Source: G965225705 sp965225705 (GTDB lineage: Bacteria > Pseudomonadota > Alphaproteobacteria > Caulobacterales > Maricaulaceae). Taken from it: DNA of 64,000 nt. Shown piece after piece: positions 56,029 to 64,000 of the stretch. Below the pieces are notes generated by a model that saw only the letters and a list, made by a program, of their open reading frames with translations, searched no databases and had not been told where the DNA came from. Numbering within the stretch: the first letter of the stretch is position 1; each line of letters begins with the position of its first letter. A program made the position numbers and the translations under genes. Where the stretch lies: assembly GCA_965225705.1 (NCBI GenBank), contig OZ245325.1, positions 868,001 through 932,000 on the forward strand, read 5' to 3'.

Positions 56029-57396
56029 TCAGGAGTTCTCCATATCTGAAGTCTGAAGAACAGAGCCAACAAGGTGCAGTGAGCCTGTGATGAGAAGGCG
56101 GGGTGTTTTCTCTAAGGCCAAAACGCCCTGAACAGCAGAGCTGACAGAGGGGGCGAAAAGGGCAGGCAAACCTGCCTCTCTTGCCAGTTCAGCCAGAAGC
56201 TCTGCCTCTTCAAAAGCGTCTTCATGAAAGGCAGGTCCCTGAGGTTTTGGGGAATCTTTTGCACCCTGACCATCAAAGAGACTTGTTTTCGGCAAAGGAA
56301 CAGAGATGAGAAGACTTGCCAGACCTTTAAAGGGATCAAGCCAGGCTTTGCGGTCTTTATTCCCCTTAAGGGCTGCAATCAGGACAAGGGGTTTGGGGGC
56401 ATTTTGCTCGAGATCCGCCATGGCCGTGGCAAGACCACGTGCGCCATGAGCATTATGTGCACCATCAAGCCAGACCTCTCCCCCTTCAGCATCAACACGG
56501 TCTGCTAAAATCCCTTCTGTCAGTCTGTGAAGACGGCCGGGCCAGTGTGCGGCCTGAAGGCCCTTTGCGATGGCATCATCCCGGAGACCAAGTGCCAGTG
56601 CGGCGGCCACAGCCAGGCCTGCATTTTCCAGCTGAAACTGTCCTCTTAAGGCTGGTACGGGAAGATCTAAAAGACGTGTTTCGTCCTGATAAATAAGCCT
56701 GCCCTCCTGAAGAAAGGCTTTATAATCTTCCCCCCATACATGCAAAGGAGCTTCAAGAGCCTGAGCCTGTGCAGAGAGAATGTCACGGGCTGTTTTATCC
56801 TGGGGGCCTAAAATTACAGGTCTGTGTGATTTAATAATACCGGCTTTTTCTCTGGCGATGGCTGAAAGTGTTTCTCCTAAAAAAGCCTGATGATCCAGAT
56901 CAACAGGGGTGATAAGGCTAAGGGCCGGGTTTTTAATTACATTGGTGGCGTCATACCGGCCTCCAAGCCCTGTCTCAAGCAGAACAAGATCCGCAGGTTG
57001 TTGAGAAAAAATAAGGAAAGCTGCCGCCGTCATAATTTCAAAAAACGTGATGGGAGAGCCATGATTGACGCGTTCTACATCCTGTAAAGCTTTGACGAGG
57101 GTTCCCTCATCAATGATGTGACCTGCCACCACGAAACGTTCATGAAGGCGCACCAGATGGGGAGAGGTGTAGACATGAACGCGCAGGCCCTGAGCTTCGG
57201 CCATAGCGCGGATAAAAGCGAGGGTTGAACCTTTCCCATTGGTTCCCGCCACATGGACAACAGGGGGCATATGCGTGTGTGGATTGTCAAGTTTTTGAAG
57301 AAGGACTTCGATCCTGTCGAGACAAAGATCAATTTTACCCTGATATAAACCCCTTAAACGTGAGATGAGTGTCTCTAAAGACGGTGTGGAGGTCAT
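56029..57396 (-). CDS. folC: Folylpolyglutamate synthase / dihydrofolate synthase
   Basis: This 455-residue FolC adds glutamate to folates and makes dihydrofolate from dihydropteroate. The ATP-binding loop is VVHVAGTNGKGSTLAFIRAM. Conserved TSPHLVRLHERFVVAG, LLETGLGGRYDATNVI, LITPVDLDHQAFLGETLSAI and WLDGAHNAHGARGLATAMAD follow. The Mur-ligase-like C-terminal domain is complete. It shares direction with tkt, 52 nt upstream. Confidence 0.94.
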   Translation of the reverse strand: MTSTPSLETLISRLRGLYQGKIDLCLDRIEVLLQKLDNPHTHMPPVVHVAGTNGKGSTLAFIRAMAEAQGLRVHVYTSPHLVRLHERFVVAGHIIDEGTLVKALQDVERVNHGSPITFFEIMTAAAFLIFSQQPADLVLLETGLGGRYDATNVIKNPALSLITPVDLDHQAFLGETLSAIAREKAGIIKSHRPVILGPQDKTARDILSAQAQALEAPLHVWGEDYKAFLQEGRLIYQDETRLLDLPVPALRGQFQLENAGLAVAAALALGLRDDAIAKGLQAAHWPGRLHRLTEGILADRVDAEGGEVWLDGAHNAHGARGLATAMADLEQNAPKPLVLIAALKGNKDRKAWLDPFKGLASLLISVPLPKTSLFDGQGAKDSPKPQGPAFHEDAFEEAELLAELAREAGLPALFAPSVSSAVQGVLALEKTPRLLITGSLHLVGSVLQTSDMENS

Positions 57397-57448
57397 GTGG
57401 AACTTAAGCTCTCAAAAGGTTTGAGACAGAGGATAGTGTGTTCACGAT

Positions 57449-59503
57449 CTATTTTATACATTGAAGAGCCTTCTCAACAATGGCCTTACTTGTCATGTTA
57501 AAGTGAGAAAAAAGATCTTCCGCAGGTGCAGAGGCCCCAAAATCTGAAAGCCCTACAAAACCGCCCTGTTGTCCAGTCCAGCGCCCCCAGCCAAAAGAGG
57601 ATGCAGCTTCCACGCCAATCACAGGAAGGTTTGTCCCAAGGGTTTCCCTCTGATAGGCTGCGCTCTGCTCTTCAAAACGCTCCCAGCAGGGAAGAGAGAC
57701 AACCCGAACACCTGTTTTTTTGCTGGTCAGGCTTTCCTGCGCTTTAAGGGCCAGATGAACTTCTGAACCGGTTGCAAGAAGAACGGCACGTTCCTCAAGC
57801 CCCTGAGGGCAGGGAGAGAGAAGATAAGCACCCCGTGCACTAAGATTTTGGTGAAGAAGGCCTGCTGTTTTGTCTTCATCTTTGTCTTCATCCTGATGTT
57901 CAGATGGCTCAAGCGTGCGAAGTGTAGGAAGGCTTTGCCGTGTAAGAATAAGGGCATTTGGGCCGTCCTTACGTTCTAAGGCCAGCGCCCAGCATTCTGT
58001 CGTCTCAACAGCATCGCAGGGCCGGTAAACATGGAGATGAGGAATGGCCCGCAGGGCTGCTAAATGTTCAATTGGCTGATGCGTTGGGCCATCTTCACCA
58101 AGACCTATGGAATCATGTGTGAAAACATAGATAACACGCTGTTTCATCAAAGCAGATAAACGTATGGCCGGGCGCGCATAATCTGAAAAAACAAGAAAAG
58201 TTCCTCCATAGGGAATGATGCTACCATGAACCGCCATACCGTTCATGGCTGCTGCCATAGCATGTTCGCGAATACCATAGTGAAGATAACGTCCGGAAAA
58301 ATCTCCCCGGCCTATAGATGTCATGTCAGGCGCATGTGTATTGTTGGAGCCTGAAAGATCAGCAGATCCTCCAAGAAATTCCGGGAGAAAAGGAGAGATT
58401 TTCTCAAGAACATCACCAGAGGCCTTCCGTGTTGCAACTGATGGCGCCTTCAGAGACACAGAGGCGCGATGTTCTTCAAATACCTGTTTAAGGTTTTCAG
58501 GGAAGATGCCTTCCAGGCAACGCTGAAACTCTTCCCGATGAGGTGAAGACTCAAGGCGCGCCAGCCAGGCTTTGTGTCTTTCTTTACCTGCTTTACCGGG
58601 CGTTCTCCAGGCATCACGTATGTCATGAGGTATCACAAAGGGAGGGTGCGGCCATGCAAGGGCCTGACGCAGACCCTCTGTTTCCTTCTCTCCCAGAGGA
58701 GAACCATGAGAGGCTGCAGAGCCCTGTTTTGTGGGGGCGCCGTATCCAATATGTGTACGGCAGGCAATCAGAAATGGTTTTGAAACCGTCTGAGCGAAGG
58801 CAAGGGCTTTTCCTATAGCTTCTCTGTCATGGCCATCGATGTCCATAACCTCCCACCCCGCAGATTCAAAACGTGTTTTTTGGTCAAGACTGTCTGATAA
58901 GGCAAGGTCACCATCAATGGAAATACGGTTGTCATCCCATAAAACAATAAGTTTGTTCAGACATAAATGACCTGCGAGAGCAATAGCTTCCTGAGACAAA
59001 CCCTCCATCAAGTCTCCGTCAGAGGCCATAACATAGGTTCTGTGATTGACAAGATCGCCGCCAAAGCGTGCGGCAAGACGCTGTTCTGCAAGGGCCATAC
59101 CCACCGCTGTTGCCAGTCCCTGGCTCAAAGGACCCGTTGTTGTCTCCACACCGGGTGTGTGACCATATTCAGGATGGCCCGGGGTGAGGGAATCCAGCTG
59201 GCGAAAGCGCCTGATTTCTTCTAAAGACACAGATTCATAACCTGTCATGTGGAGGAGAGCATATAGCAACATAGAGCCATGGCCCGCTGAGAGTACAAAG
59301 CGATCTCTGTCCGGCCAGGCAGGATCTTCCGGATCAAAAACAAGCCAGTTGGCAAAAAGAACCGTTGCAACATCGGCCATACCAAGCGGCATACCAGGAT
59401 GTCCTGATTGTGCTTTTTCAACGGCATCAACAGCAAGCATACGTACCGCATTGGCCATATCTTTTAAAGGAAGCGGGGGGGATATTGTCAAAAAGGTCTC
59501 CAT
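57449..59503 (-). CDS. tkt: Transketolase
   Basis: This 684-residue thiamine-diphosphate enzyme of the pentose phosphate pathway begins METFLTISPPLPLKDMANAV. The ATG at 59503 follows AAGGAC; a TTG seven codons upstream is possible but weak. Conserved AVEKAQSGHPGMPLGMADVA, GHGSMLLYALLHMTGY, ASDGDLMEGLSQEAIALAGH (TPP/metal GDG...), YGIREHAMAAAMNGMA and HDSIGLGEDGPTHQPIEHLA are present, then the C-terminal domain with VIGVEAASSFGWGRWTG. It is divergent from the DUF4164-zapA pair. Confidence 0.96.
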   Translation of the reverse strand: METFLTISPPLPLKDMANAVRMLAVDAVEKAQSGHPGMPLGMADVATVLFANWLVFDPEDPAWPDRDRFVLSAGHGSMLLYALLHMTGYESVSLEEIRRFRQLDSLTPGHPEYGHTPGVETTTGPLSQGLATAVGMALAEQRLAARFGGDLVNHRTYVMASDGDLMEGLSQEAIALAGHLCLNKLIVLWDDNRISIDGDLALSDSLDQKTRFESAGWEVMDIDGHDREAIGKALAFAQTVSKPFLIACRTHIGYGAPTKQGSAASHGSPLGEKETEGLRQALAWPHPPFVIPHDIRDAWRTPGKAGKERHKAWLARLESSPHREEFQRCLEGIFPENLKQVFEEHRASVSLKAPSVATRKASGDVLEKISPFLPEFLGGSADLSGSNNTHAPDMTSIGRGDFSGRYLHYGIREHAMAAAMNGMAVHGSIIPYGGTFLVFSDYARPAIRLSALMKQRVIYVFTHDSIGLGEDGPTHQPIEHLAALRAIPHLHVYRPCDAVETTECWALALERKDGPNALILTRQSLPTLRTLEPSEHQDEDKDEDKTAGLLHQNLSARGAYLLSPCPQGLEERAVLLATGSEVHLALKAQESLTSKKTGVRVVSLPCWERFEEQSAAYQRETLGTNLPVIGVEAASSFGWGRWTGQQGGFVGLSDFGASAPAEDLFSHFNMTSKAIVEKALQCIK

Positions 59504-59581
59504 GTCCTTACAATAGACGAACAATTTAGTTTATAAACTTTACTTTGGTTCAACAAGCCCATACAGGATAGGCGTATAAGC

Positions 59582-59818
59582 ATGACAAACAAGACTCACA
59601 AGTCCTATGATGATGAGAATCCTGAACACGCTCTTGAACGTCTCAATCTTGCTGTTACACGTGTTGAACAGCATTTTCAAAGAATTTTTGAAAAAATAGA
59701 AGCTATGAAGGCAGATCAGGGTAAGAGACAGGAGATGATTCGTCTCACGGAGGAGGCTTCAAAGACTCTGGATCAGGCTATGCAAGAAGTCCGTGATGCT
59801 TTGAAGGAGTCAAAATGA
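59582..59818 (+). CDS. DUF4164-like small coiled-coil protein
   Basis: This 78-residue, highly charged helical protein (ALERLNLAVTRVEQHFQRIF; EEASKTLDQAMQEVRDALKE) overlaps zapA by 4 nt. A small coiled-coil protein of the DUF4164 type is regularly found just before zapA in alphaproteobacteria. The pairing suggests a role near the divisome, but that is inference. The family assignment rests mainly on context and composition. Confidence 0.75.
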   Translation: MTNKTHKSYDDENPEHALERLNLAVTRVEQHFQRIFEKIEAMKADQGKRQEMIRLTEEASKTLDQAMQEVRDALKESK

Positions 59819-60219
59819 GTGTCAGAATTTCCCTTTCCATTAATGATCGATCTTACCCTATGAGGTGTGAAGAGGATGAAAAACCCCATATTGAGGCTTT
59901 GGGAAAAGAGCTCGATGCCCGTATTCGTACCCTGGCCGGACACCATGGCCAGATTGGCGATCAGCGCCTTTTGATCATGACAGCACTTAGCCTTATTGAT
60001 GAGCTGCATGACAGACAAAAGGCTTTGAAACAGGCAAAACAATCCCTTTTATCCAGGGAGAGGGGACCAGATTCACAGGCCCCTGATTCTCTTCAGGGAT
60101 CACGGCATGATGACATCAGGGCTGTGCAGGCCGATATGGCATATAGTACCCATGATGCTGCCAGGCGTCTGGAAGATCTTTGCCAGATTTTAGAGAAACA
60201 TGTTGACGGCAGACCTTGA
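59815..60219 (+). CDS. zapA: Cell division protein ZapA
   Basis: This 134-residue FtsZ-ring stabiliser has an N-terminal beta-rich head (VRISLSINDRSYPMRCEEDE), the core with EALGKELDARIRTLAGHHG and GDQRLLIMTALSLIDELHD, and a coiled-coil tail ending CQILEKHVDGRP. It overlaps the preceding gene by 4 nt and precedes 6S RNA, a common alphaproteobacterial arrangement. Confidence 0.92.
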   Translation: MSVRISLSINDRSYPMRCEEDEKPHIEALGKELDARIRTLAGHHGQIGDQRLLIMTALSLIDELHDRQKALKQAKQSLLSRERGPDSQAPDSLQGSRHDDIRAVQADMAYSTHDAARRLEDLCQILEKHVDGRP

Positions 60220-60250
60220 GGACAGGCAGGAAAATGTTTATAGAGAGCAC

Positions 60251-60415
60251 AGGCGGTTTCTGCCGCGTGCGCGCCGGACATATATCCTGGAGACCGTACC
60301 CATCCTTTAGGGGAGCCGCCTCTGGAGAGGATCGTGGTCCTTTCTATGTAGCACCCACCTGGCTTATCAGGTCCCAAAGGATTTTCTGTCCACGCGGCGC
60401 AGGCGGGGCCGCTTT
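60251..60415 (+). ncRNA. ssrS: 6S RNA
   Basis: The segment between zapA and 5-FCL is the conserved location of 6S RNA. A long closing stem is visible: GCCGCGTG and GGACA near 60262-60286 pair with TGTCC and ACGCGGC near 60388-60400. The interior is weakly paired, as expected for the open-promoter-mimicking bubble. The RNA binds sigma-70 RNA polymerase in stationary phase. Ends are estimates. Confidence 0.75.
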
Positions 60416-60436
60416 AGCTGAAGAGGGGGGATCGGC

Positions 60437-61042
60437 TTGAAGCAGAGGGATGGCTTTCCTTTCACATACACAAAAGAAGAGCTCCGCAAACAGGCAAGAA
60501 GAAAACGCAAACAGGCTTTTGACCTTTCAGGCGAAACCTCGTCTCTTGCCATTATCAGGCATTTTCCGGAGCATCTCCTGCATAAAACTTACAAAATTGC
60601 GGGGTACTGGCCTTTGGGATCTGAACTGGATCCCCGCCCCTTAATGTATGATTTGGCTGAAAAGGGCATTCTCTTAAGCTTGCCTGTTATAGAAGAATCA
60701 AATCTCCTCTCCTTTCGTCTCTGGAAAAAAGGGGACAGGCTGTGCAGGGGCCGCTCTGGTCTTTCAGAGCCCTGCCCATCTGCTAACAAAGTGATACCTC
60801 ATCTTATCCTGACCCCGCTTCTGGCCTTTGATGAAAAGGGGCAGCGTCTGGGACAGGGTGGGGGATATTATGACAGAACTCTGGCGTATTTGCGTGCCAG
60901 GACACAGGTGGTGGTTACCGGGATTGCTTTTTCCGGGCAATATGAGGACAGGATTCCTTCTGAGCCTCATGACCAGCCTTTAGACTGGGTGATAACAGAG
61001 AAGGGCGCACATTGTTTTACAGAGCATGACGATGATGCTTAA
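60437..61042 (+). CDS. 5-formyltetrahydrofolate cyclo-ligase
   Basis: This 201-residue enzyme converts 5-formyl-THF to 5,10-methenyl-THF with ATP. Conserved KEELRKQARRKRKQAF, the central VIPHLILTPLLAFDEKGQRL and the signature GQGGGYYDRTLAYL are present. The only sensible start is a TTG at 60437, preceded by AGAGGGGGG; no in-frame ATG lies near the N-terminus. The 6S RNA-5-FCL neighbourhood (ssrS-ygfA in E. coli) is conserved. Confidence 0.9.
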   Translation: MKQRDGFPFTYTKEELRKQARRKRKQAFDLSGETSSLAIIRHFPEHLLHKTYKIAGYWPLGSELDPRPLMYDLAEKGILLSLPVIEESNLLSFRLWKKGDRLCRGRSGLSEPCPSANKVIPHLILTPLLAFDEKGQRLGQGGGYYDRTLAYLRARTQVVVTGIAFSGQYEDRIPSEPHDQPLDWVITEKGAHCFTEHDDDA

Positions 61043-61063
61043 AAGGGGAAAGGCTAAAACCAT

Positions 61064-61900
61064 ATGAAATTGCTTTTTATTGGTGACGTTGTTGGAAAAG
61101 CAGGGCGCAGGGCTGTTGGTGAGCACCTGCCCCGTTTGCGTGAGGTTTTGCAGCTTGATGCCGTTATTGTGAATGGAGAAAATGCTGCCGGTGGTTTTGG
61201 CATTACGGAAAAGACAGCAGAAGAGCTGTTTAGGGCAGGGGCAGATGTTATCACGCTTGGCAATCATGCCTGGGACAAACGGGAGATTTTAAGCTATATT
61301 GATCGCGAACCGCGTTTGTTGCGCCCCCTCAATTATCCACGTGGGGAGGAGGTGCCGGGACGTGGGGCTAATCTTTACCACATAAAGGGATACACACTTT
61401 TGGTGATGAATGTTCTGGGCCGGATTTTTATGGATTCTCTGGATGATCCTTTTGTCGCTGTTCAGGCTCAGCTGGACGCCTGTTTCCCTGGCAGAGATGT
61501 AGATGCCATTGTGCTGGACTTTCATGCGGAGGCAAGCTCTGAAAAAATGGCAATGGGGCATTTTTGTGATGGCCGGGCAAGCCTTGTTGTCGGCACACAT
61601 ACACATGTTCCTACCGCAGATCATCATATTTTGCCGGGGGGGACAGCCTATCAAACGGATGCCGGTATGACAGGGGATTATAATTCTGTCATTGGTATGG
61701 ACAAAACCGAGCCTCTCAGACGTTATCAAACCCGTCTGCCAGGGGGGCGTTTCCAGGTCGCAGAAGGGGAGGCAACACTTTGTGGTCTTGTTGTTGAGAC
61801 CGATAAGGCCACAGGGCTTGCCACGGCGTGTTATCCTCTTCGTCTTGGGGGTGTTTTATCAGAGACACAGCCTCCCCTTGTAGGCAATATAACAGGGTGA
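61064..61900 (+). CDS. YmdB-type metallophosphoesterase (TIGR00282 family)
   Basis: This 278-residue phosphodiesterase starts MKLLFIGDVVGKAGRRAVGE. Metal ligands are visible in GDVVGK (Asp), VNGENAAGGFGI (Asn/Glu), TLGNHAWDKREI (Asn-His), DFHAEASSEKMAM (His) and VVGTHTHVPTAD (two His). YmdB relatives hydrolyse 2',3'-cAMP and control biofilm and motility in Bacillus; the role here is unknown. It begins 21 nt after the 5-FCL stop, likely in one transcript. Confidence 0.9.
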   Translation: MKLLFIGDVVGKAGRRAVGEHLPRLREVLQLDAVIVNGENAAGGFGITEKTAEELFRAGADVITLGNHAWDKREILSYIDREPRLLRPLNYPRGEEVPGRGANLYHIKGYTLLVMNVLGRIFMDSLDDPFVAVQAQLDACFPGRDVDAIVLDFHAEASSEKMAMGHFCDGRASLVVGTHTHVPTADHHILPGGTAYQTDAGMTGDYNSVIGMDKTEPLRRYQTRLPGGRFQVAEGEATLCGLVVETDKATGLATACYPLRLGGVLSETQPPLVGNITG

Positions 61901-61987
61901 CCACCGCTATCAGAAAAAAGGCTTATACGTGTTACATGGTCCCTGTTTTTGAAAACATATGTTTTAAGAGAAAAGGTTCAGGCATTT

Positions 61988-62707
61988 ATGCAGTGGGAAA
62001 ATGAGGGCATTGTTCTGGCCGCGCGGCCACATGGGGAAACGGGCCTTATTCTGGAGCTTTTCACGCAGGATTATGGCCGTCATGCTGGTTTTTTACGTGG
62101 GGTACGGTCGCAAAAACAACGTGCCCTTGCGGAACCCGGCAACCAGGTTGTGGCGCTTTGGCGCGCCCGTCTTCAGGAACATCTTGGAACTTTTACGCTG
62201 GAGATGAAGGAAGCACGTGCTTCAGGTCTTATGCAGGAGGCTCTCTCCCTTTCTGGTCTTTTATCTGCCTGTGCTCTGGCTGTTGCAGTTCTGCCTGAAC
62301 GGGAGCCTTATCCCGAAACCTACAGCGCGTTTTGTGTTCTTCTTGACCACCTTCATGACAGGGCGATATGGCCTGCTCTTTATGTACGCTGGGAACTGGG
62401 TCTTTTGAAGGCTCTGGGCTATGGGCTTGATTTATCCCGGTGTGCCCTTGGGGGAGGAGAGAATGACCTGGCCTGGGTTAGCCCCCGGACCGGGCGGGCA
62501 GCATGCCGGGATTTAGGAGAGCCTTATAAGGACAAACTTTTCCCTCTGCCAGATTTTCTTCTGGGACAGGATGAGGCAACAGCAGACGATCTTCAGGACG
62601 GCCTCAATCTTTCCGGCTATTTTCTTCAAAAGCATATCTTTGATCCTTTGGGGAAATCTCTGCCAGATGCGCGCTTGCGTTTGGTCATGTGCTTACAAAA
62701 CATATAA
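61988..62707 (+). CDS. recO: DNA repair protein RecO
   Basis: This 239-residue RecO acts in RecFOR loading of RecA. The ATG at 61988 gives the family start MQWENEGIVLAARPHGETGL (OB-fold domain); an in-frame TTG at 61949 would add a non-conserved stretch. LELFTQDYGRHAGFLRGVRS and the helical C-terminal domain with RWELGLLKALGYGLDLSRCA are typical. A zinc-binding cysteine pattern (Cys in SRCALGG, and ACRDLG) is partly retained, as in many RecO. It follows the YmdB-like gene. Confidence 0.93.
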   Translation: MQWENEGIVLAARPHGETGLILELFTQDYGRHAGFLRGVRSQKQRALAEPGNQVVALWRARLQEHLGTFTLEMKEARASGLMQEALSLSGLLSACALAVAVLPEREPYPETYSAFCVLLDHLHDRAIWPALYVRWELGLLKALGYGLDLSRCALGGGENDLAWVSPRTGRAACRDLGEPYKDKLFPLPDFLLGQDEATADDLQDGLNLSGYFLQKHIFDPLGKSLPDARLRLVMCLQNI

Positions 62708-62924
62708 AAGCTTTAGGGCCTTTCCTGTAAAACCTTTCCTGAAGATCACAGATGTCGCATTTTGTCTTTTATCTGAGCTTTACCACTGAAATCTTTAAAA
62801 ATTAACCATTTTTTAACTATATATATATAATTTTTATAAACTTACTTAAGTATTTAAAACAAAAGAATATAAAAAATATTCAGCGTATAAAAGTTCAGAG
62901 TTTAGAGATTTCAGAGTATAAAGT
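62708..62924 (+). promoter_or_regulatory. AT-rich upstream region of the TadG-like gene
   Basis: The 217 nt before the TadG-like ATG are very AT-rich, including TATATATATAATTTTTATAA near 62820. Promoter elements are likely but not assigned precisely. The A/T excess contrasts with neighbouring genes. Confidence 0.4.
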
Positions 62925-64000
62925 ATGAAGAACATGTCTTTTAAACCCTTTCTAAGGGGATTTTGTGCAGACAGGCGCGGTAATGTTTTAATCCTTAGCG
63001 CTGTCTTTCTTGTTGTTGCTGGTTGTTTGTCTGCTATCAGCGTTGATTATGCACGTTTTATAGATACACGTAACAGGTTAAGAGCTGCAACTGATTCGGC
63101 AGCCCTGAAATTCACAGAAAAATTTACAGGCATGCAGGGCACACCTATACCCGAACAGGACAAAAAAAGGCTGGAAAGTTTCATAAAGAGCAACTTTCAT
63201 GTCAGGGATGGTGAAAAGTTTGGACATGTCGACATCCAAAACTTCACAACAGAGAAGGGAGAAAGGAGGCTTAGACTAAGAGCAACAGCCAGTATTAAAC
63301 CCTATTTTGGCTTTTTCTTTAATTTTGTAGATAAAAAGACTGATGGTAGCAGAGCAGTTCGTGTGAGCTGGGATACAGTGTCTGCTCCTCCTTCAGCAGA
63401 AAGTCCGCCCGTGGAAGTTGTACTCGTTCTGGATAATACAGGATCCATGGGGCCAAGATTCGGAAATGGAAGAAAAATGTCTGATTTGAAAGCTGCTTCC
63501 CAGGATCTGCTCAATATTATGATTCCGAAAGAGGCACGTGATCATGGTGTAAAAATTGGCCTTGTCCCTTTTAATTATTTTGTAAAGCTTCCCGCAAATG
63601 GAAGTGCCAAAATACCTGCCAGCTGGCTCAGGCATGATGGACCAGCAGAGACGAGGGAGAAATATAAGGATAATCAGAAGACGAACTGCCTGCTTCCACG
63701 CGATTTCCCTTATTCTCAGCGTGTCAGCACCCCCAATTCTGGTGTTAAAGAAAGCCTGTTTCCTCACCTCAGCTCTATAGTAAATGACGATAGACCTCTT
63801 CCATGGTGGGATCGCTTTGGATTTTACCCTGAAATTTGTACACGTCTTGCACCTATGCGGGGATTAACTGACAACCGGGATAAGCTTTTAAAATCTTTTA
63901 AAAAAATGCAGCCCGATGGTGGAACCGATATTGCTTTAGGAGCTTTTTGGGCATTCGAAATGTTACAGCCCGGGGTCCCTTTTCCTGGTGCGGCTTCTTT
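62925..64000 (+). CDS. TadG-like pilus-assembly/VWA protein, truncated by the window edge
   Basis: The frame from ATG at 62925 has no stop before the window end, giving at least 358 residues. The N-terminus is that of TadE/TadG-type pseudopilin-like proteins: basic stretch FCADRRGNVLILSAVFLVV, one transmembrane helix, then YARFIDTRNRLRAATDSAAL. A von Willebrand A domain begins at VVLVLDNTGSMG, with MIDAS DxTGS. Cysteines appear later (NCLLP, EICTRLAP). Such proteins belong to Flp/tight-adherence pili or act as surface proteins. No other tad gene is visible; they may lie beyond the window. Confidence 0.82.
   Translation, partial: MKNMSFKPFLRGFCADRRGNVLILSAVFLVVAGCLSAISVDYARFIDTRNRLRAATDSAALKFTEKFTGMQGTPIPEQDKKRLESFIKSNFHVRDGEKFGHVDIQNFTTEKGERRLRLRATASIKPYFGFFFNFVDKKTDGSRAVRVSWDTVSAPPSAESPPVEVVLVLDNTGSMGPRFGNGRKMSDLKAASQDLLNIMIPKEARDHGVKIGLVPFNYFVKLPANGSAKIPASWLRHDGPAETREKYKDNQKTNCLLPRDFPYSQRVSTPNSGVKESLFPHLSSIVNDDRPLPWWDRFGFYPEICTRLAPMRGLTDNRDKLLKSFKKMQPDGGTDIALGAFWAFEMLQPGVPFPGAAS

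Overview
The window comes from an alphaproteobacterium. It carries a complete rRNA operon in the order 16S, tRNA-Ile(GAT), tRNA-Ala(TGC), 23S, 5S. The 16S has an alphaproteobacterial layout, and the 23S has the extended helix-9 region common in that class. Several gene neighbourhoods are also alphaproteobacterial: tkt, a DUF4164-like small protein, zapA, 6S RNA and 5-FCL; yfgM-bamB-der; and rpsF-rpsR-rplI. Base composition is moderate. I read the 16S as Rhodospirillales-like but cannot place it to genus without a search. Most of the content is housekeeping, and no prophage, insertion sequence or CRISPR array was seen.

Layout. 1-5000: cobalamin riboswitch and a vitamin B12 uptake operon (btuB, btuF, btuC, btuD). 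5003-16127, minus strand: rne, a M48 peptidase with TPRs, a ScsC-like disulfide protein, ispE, a MraY/WecA-like transferase, a class II ribonucleotide reductase homologue and a dienelactone hydrolase-like gene. 16600-24926: amidase, ubiK, dnaQ, folE, secG, pyrG, rpsF-rpsR-rplI and ssb. 25185-31293: TraB/GumN-like lipoprotein, a 56-residue DUF465 protein, tRNA-Asp, a Rieske oxygenase, a CnoX-like thioredoxin and a GDSL autotransporter. 31690-37175: rRNA operon. 37705-46525: M28 peptidase, an unrecognised lipoprotein, der-bamB-yfgM and a 3-oxoacid CoA-transferase pair whose first gene is frameshifted. 46690-53577: a MoxR / DUF58 / DUF4159 / GATase-like operon. 53831-55804: groESL under a CIRCE element. 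56029-64000: folC, tkt, zapA, 6S RNA, 5-FCL, a YmdB-type phosphoesterase, recO and the start of a TadG-like protein that runs off the window.

The most notable item is the class II RNR homologue (5837-9205). The N-terminal signature, the barrel flanks, the C-terminal TSCPD-type domain and the zinc-ribbon tail are all recognisable. The segments that should carry the catalytic centre (the NPCSE-type thiyl-radical motif, both redox cysteines and the KYGSGTG-type region) are deleted or replaced by unrelated sequence, with the frame open throughout. Two NrdR-box-like sites exactly 32 bp apart lie upstream. This looks like a retained, regulated pseudoenzyme, next to a cobalamin import operon. It is the best candidate here for something undescribed.

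How the genes relate: the riboswitch and btu genes import the cofactor that class II RNR normally uses. GroESL (HrcA/CIRCE) and the CnoX-like thioredoxin belong to protein folding under stress. Der, BamB and YfgM link ribosome assembly with outer-membrane biogenesis. MoxR, DUF58 and the large membrane proteins form a probable envelope-associated chaperone/AAA system of unknown substrate.
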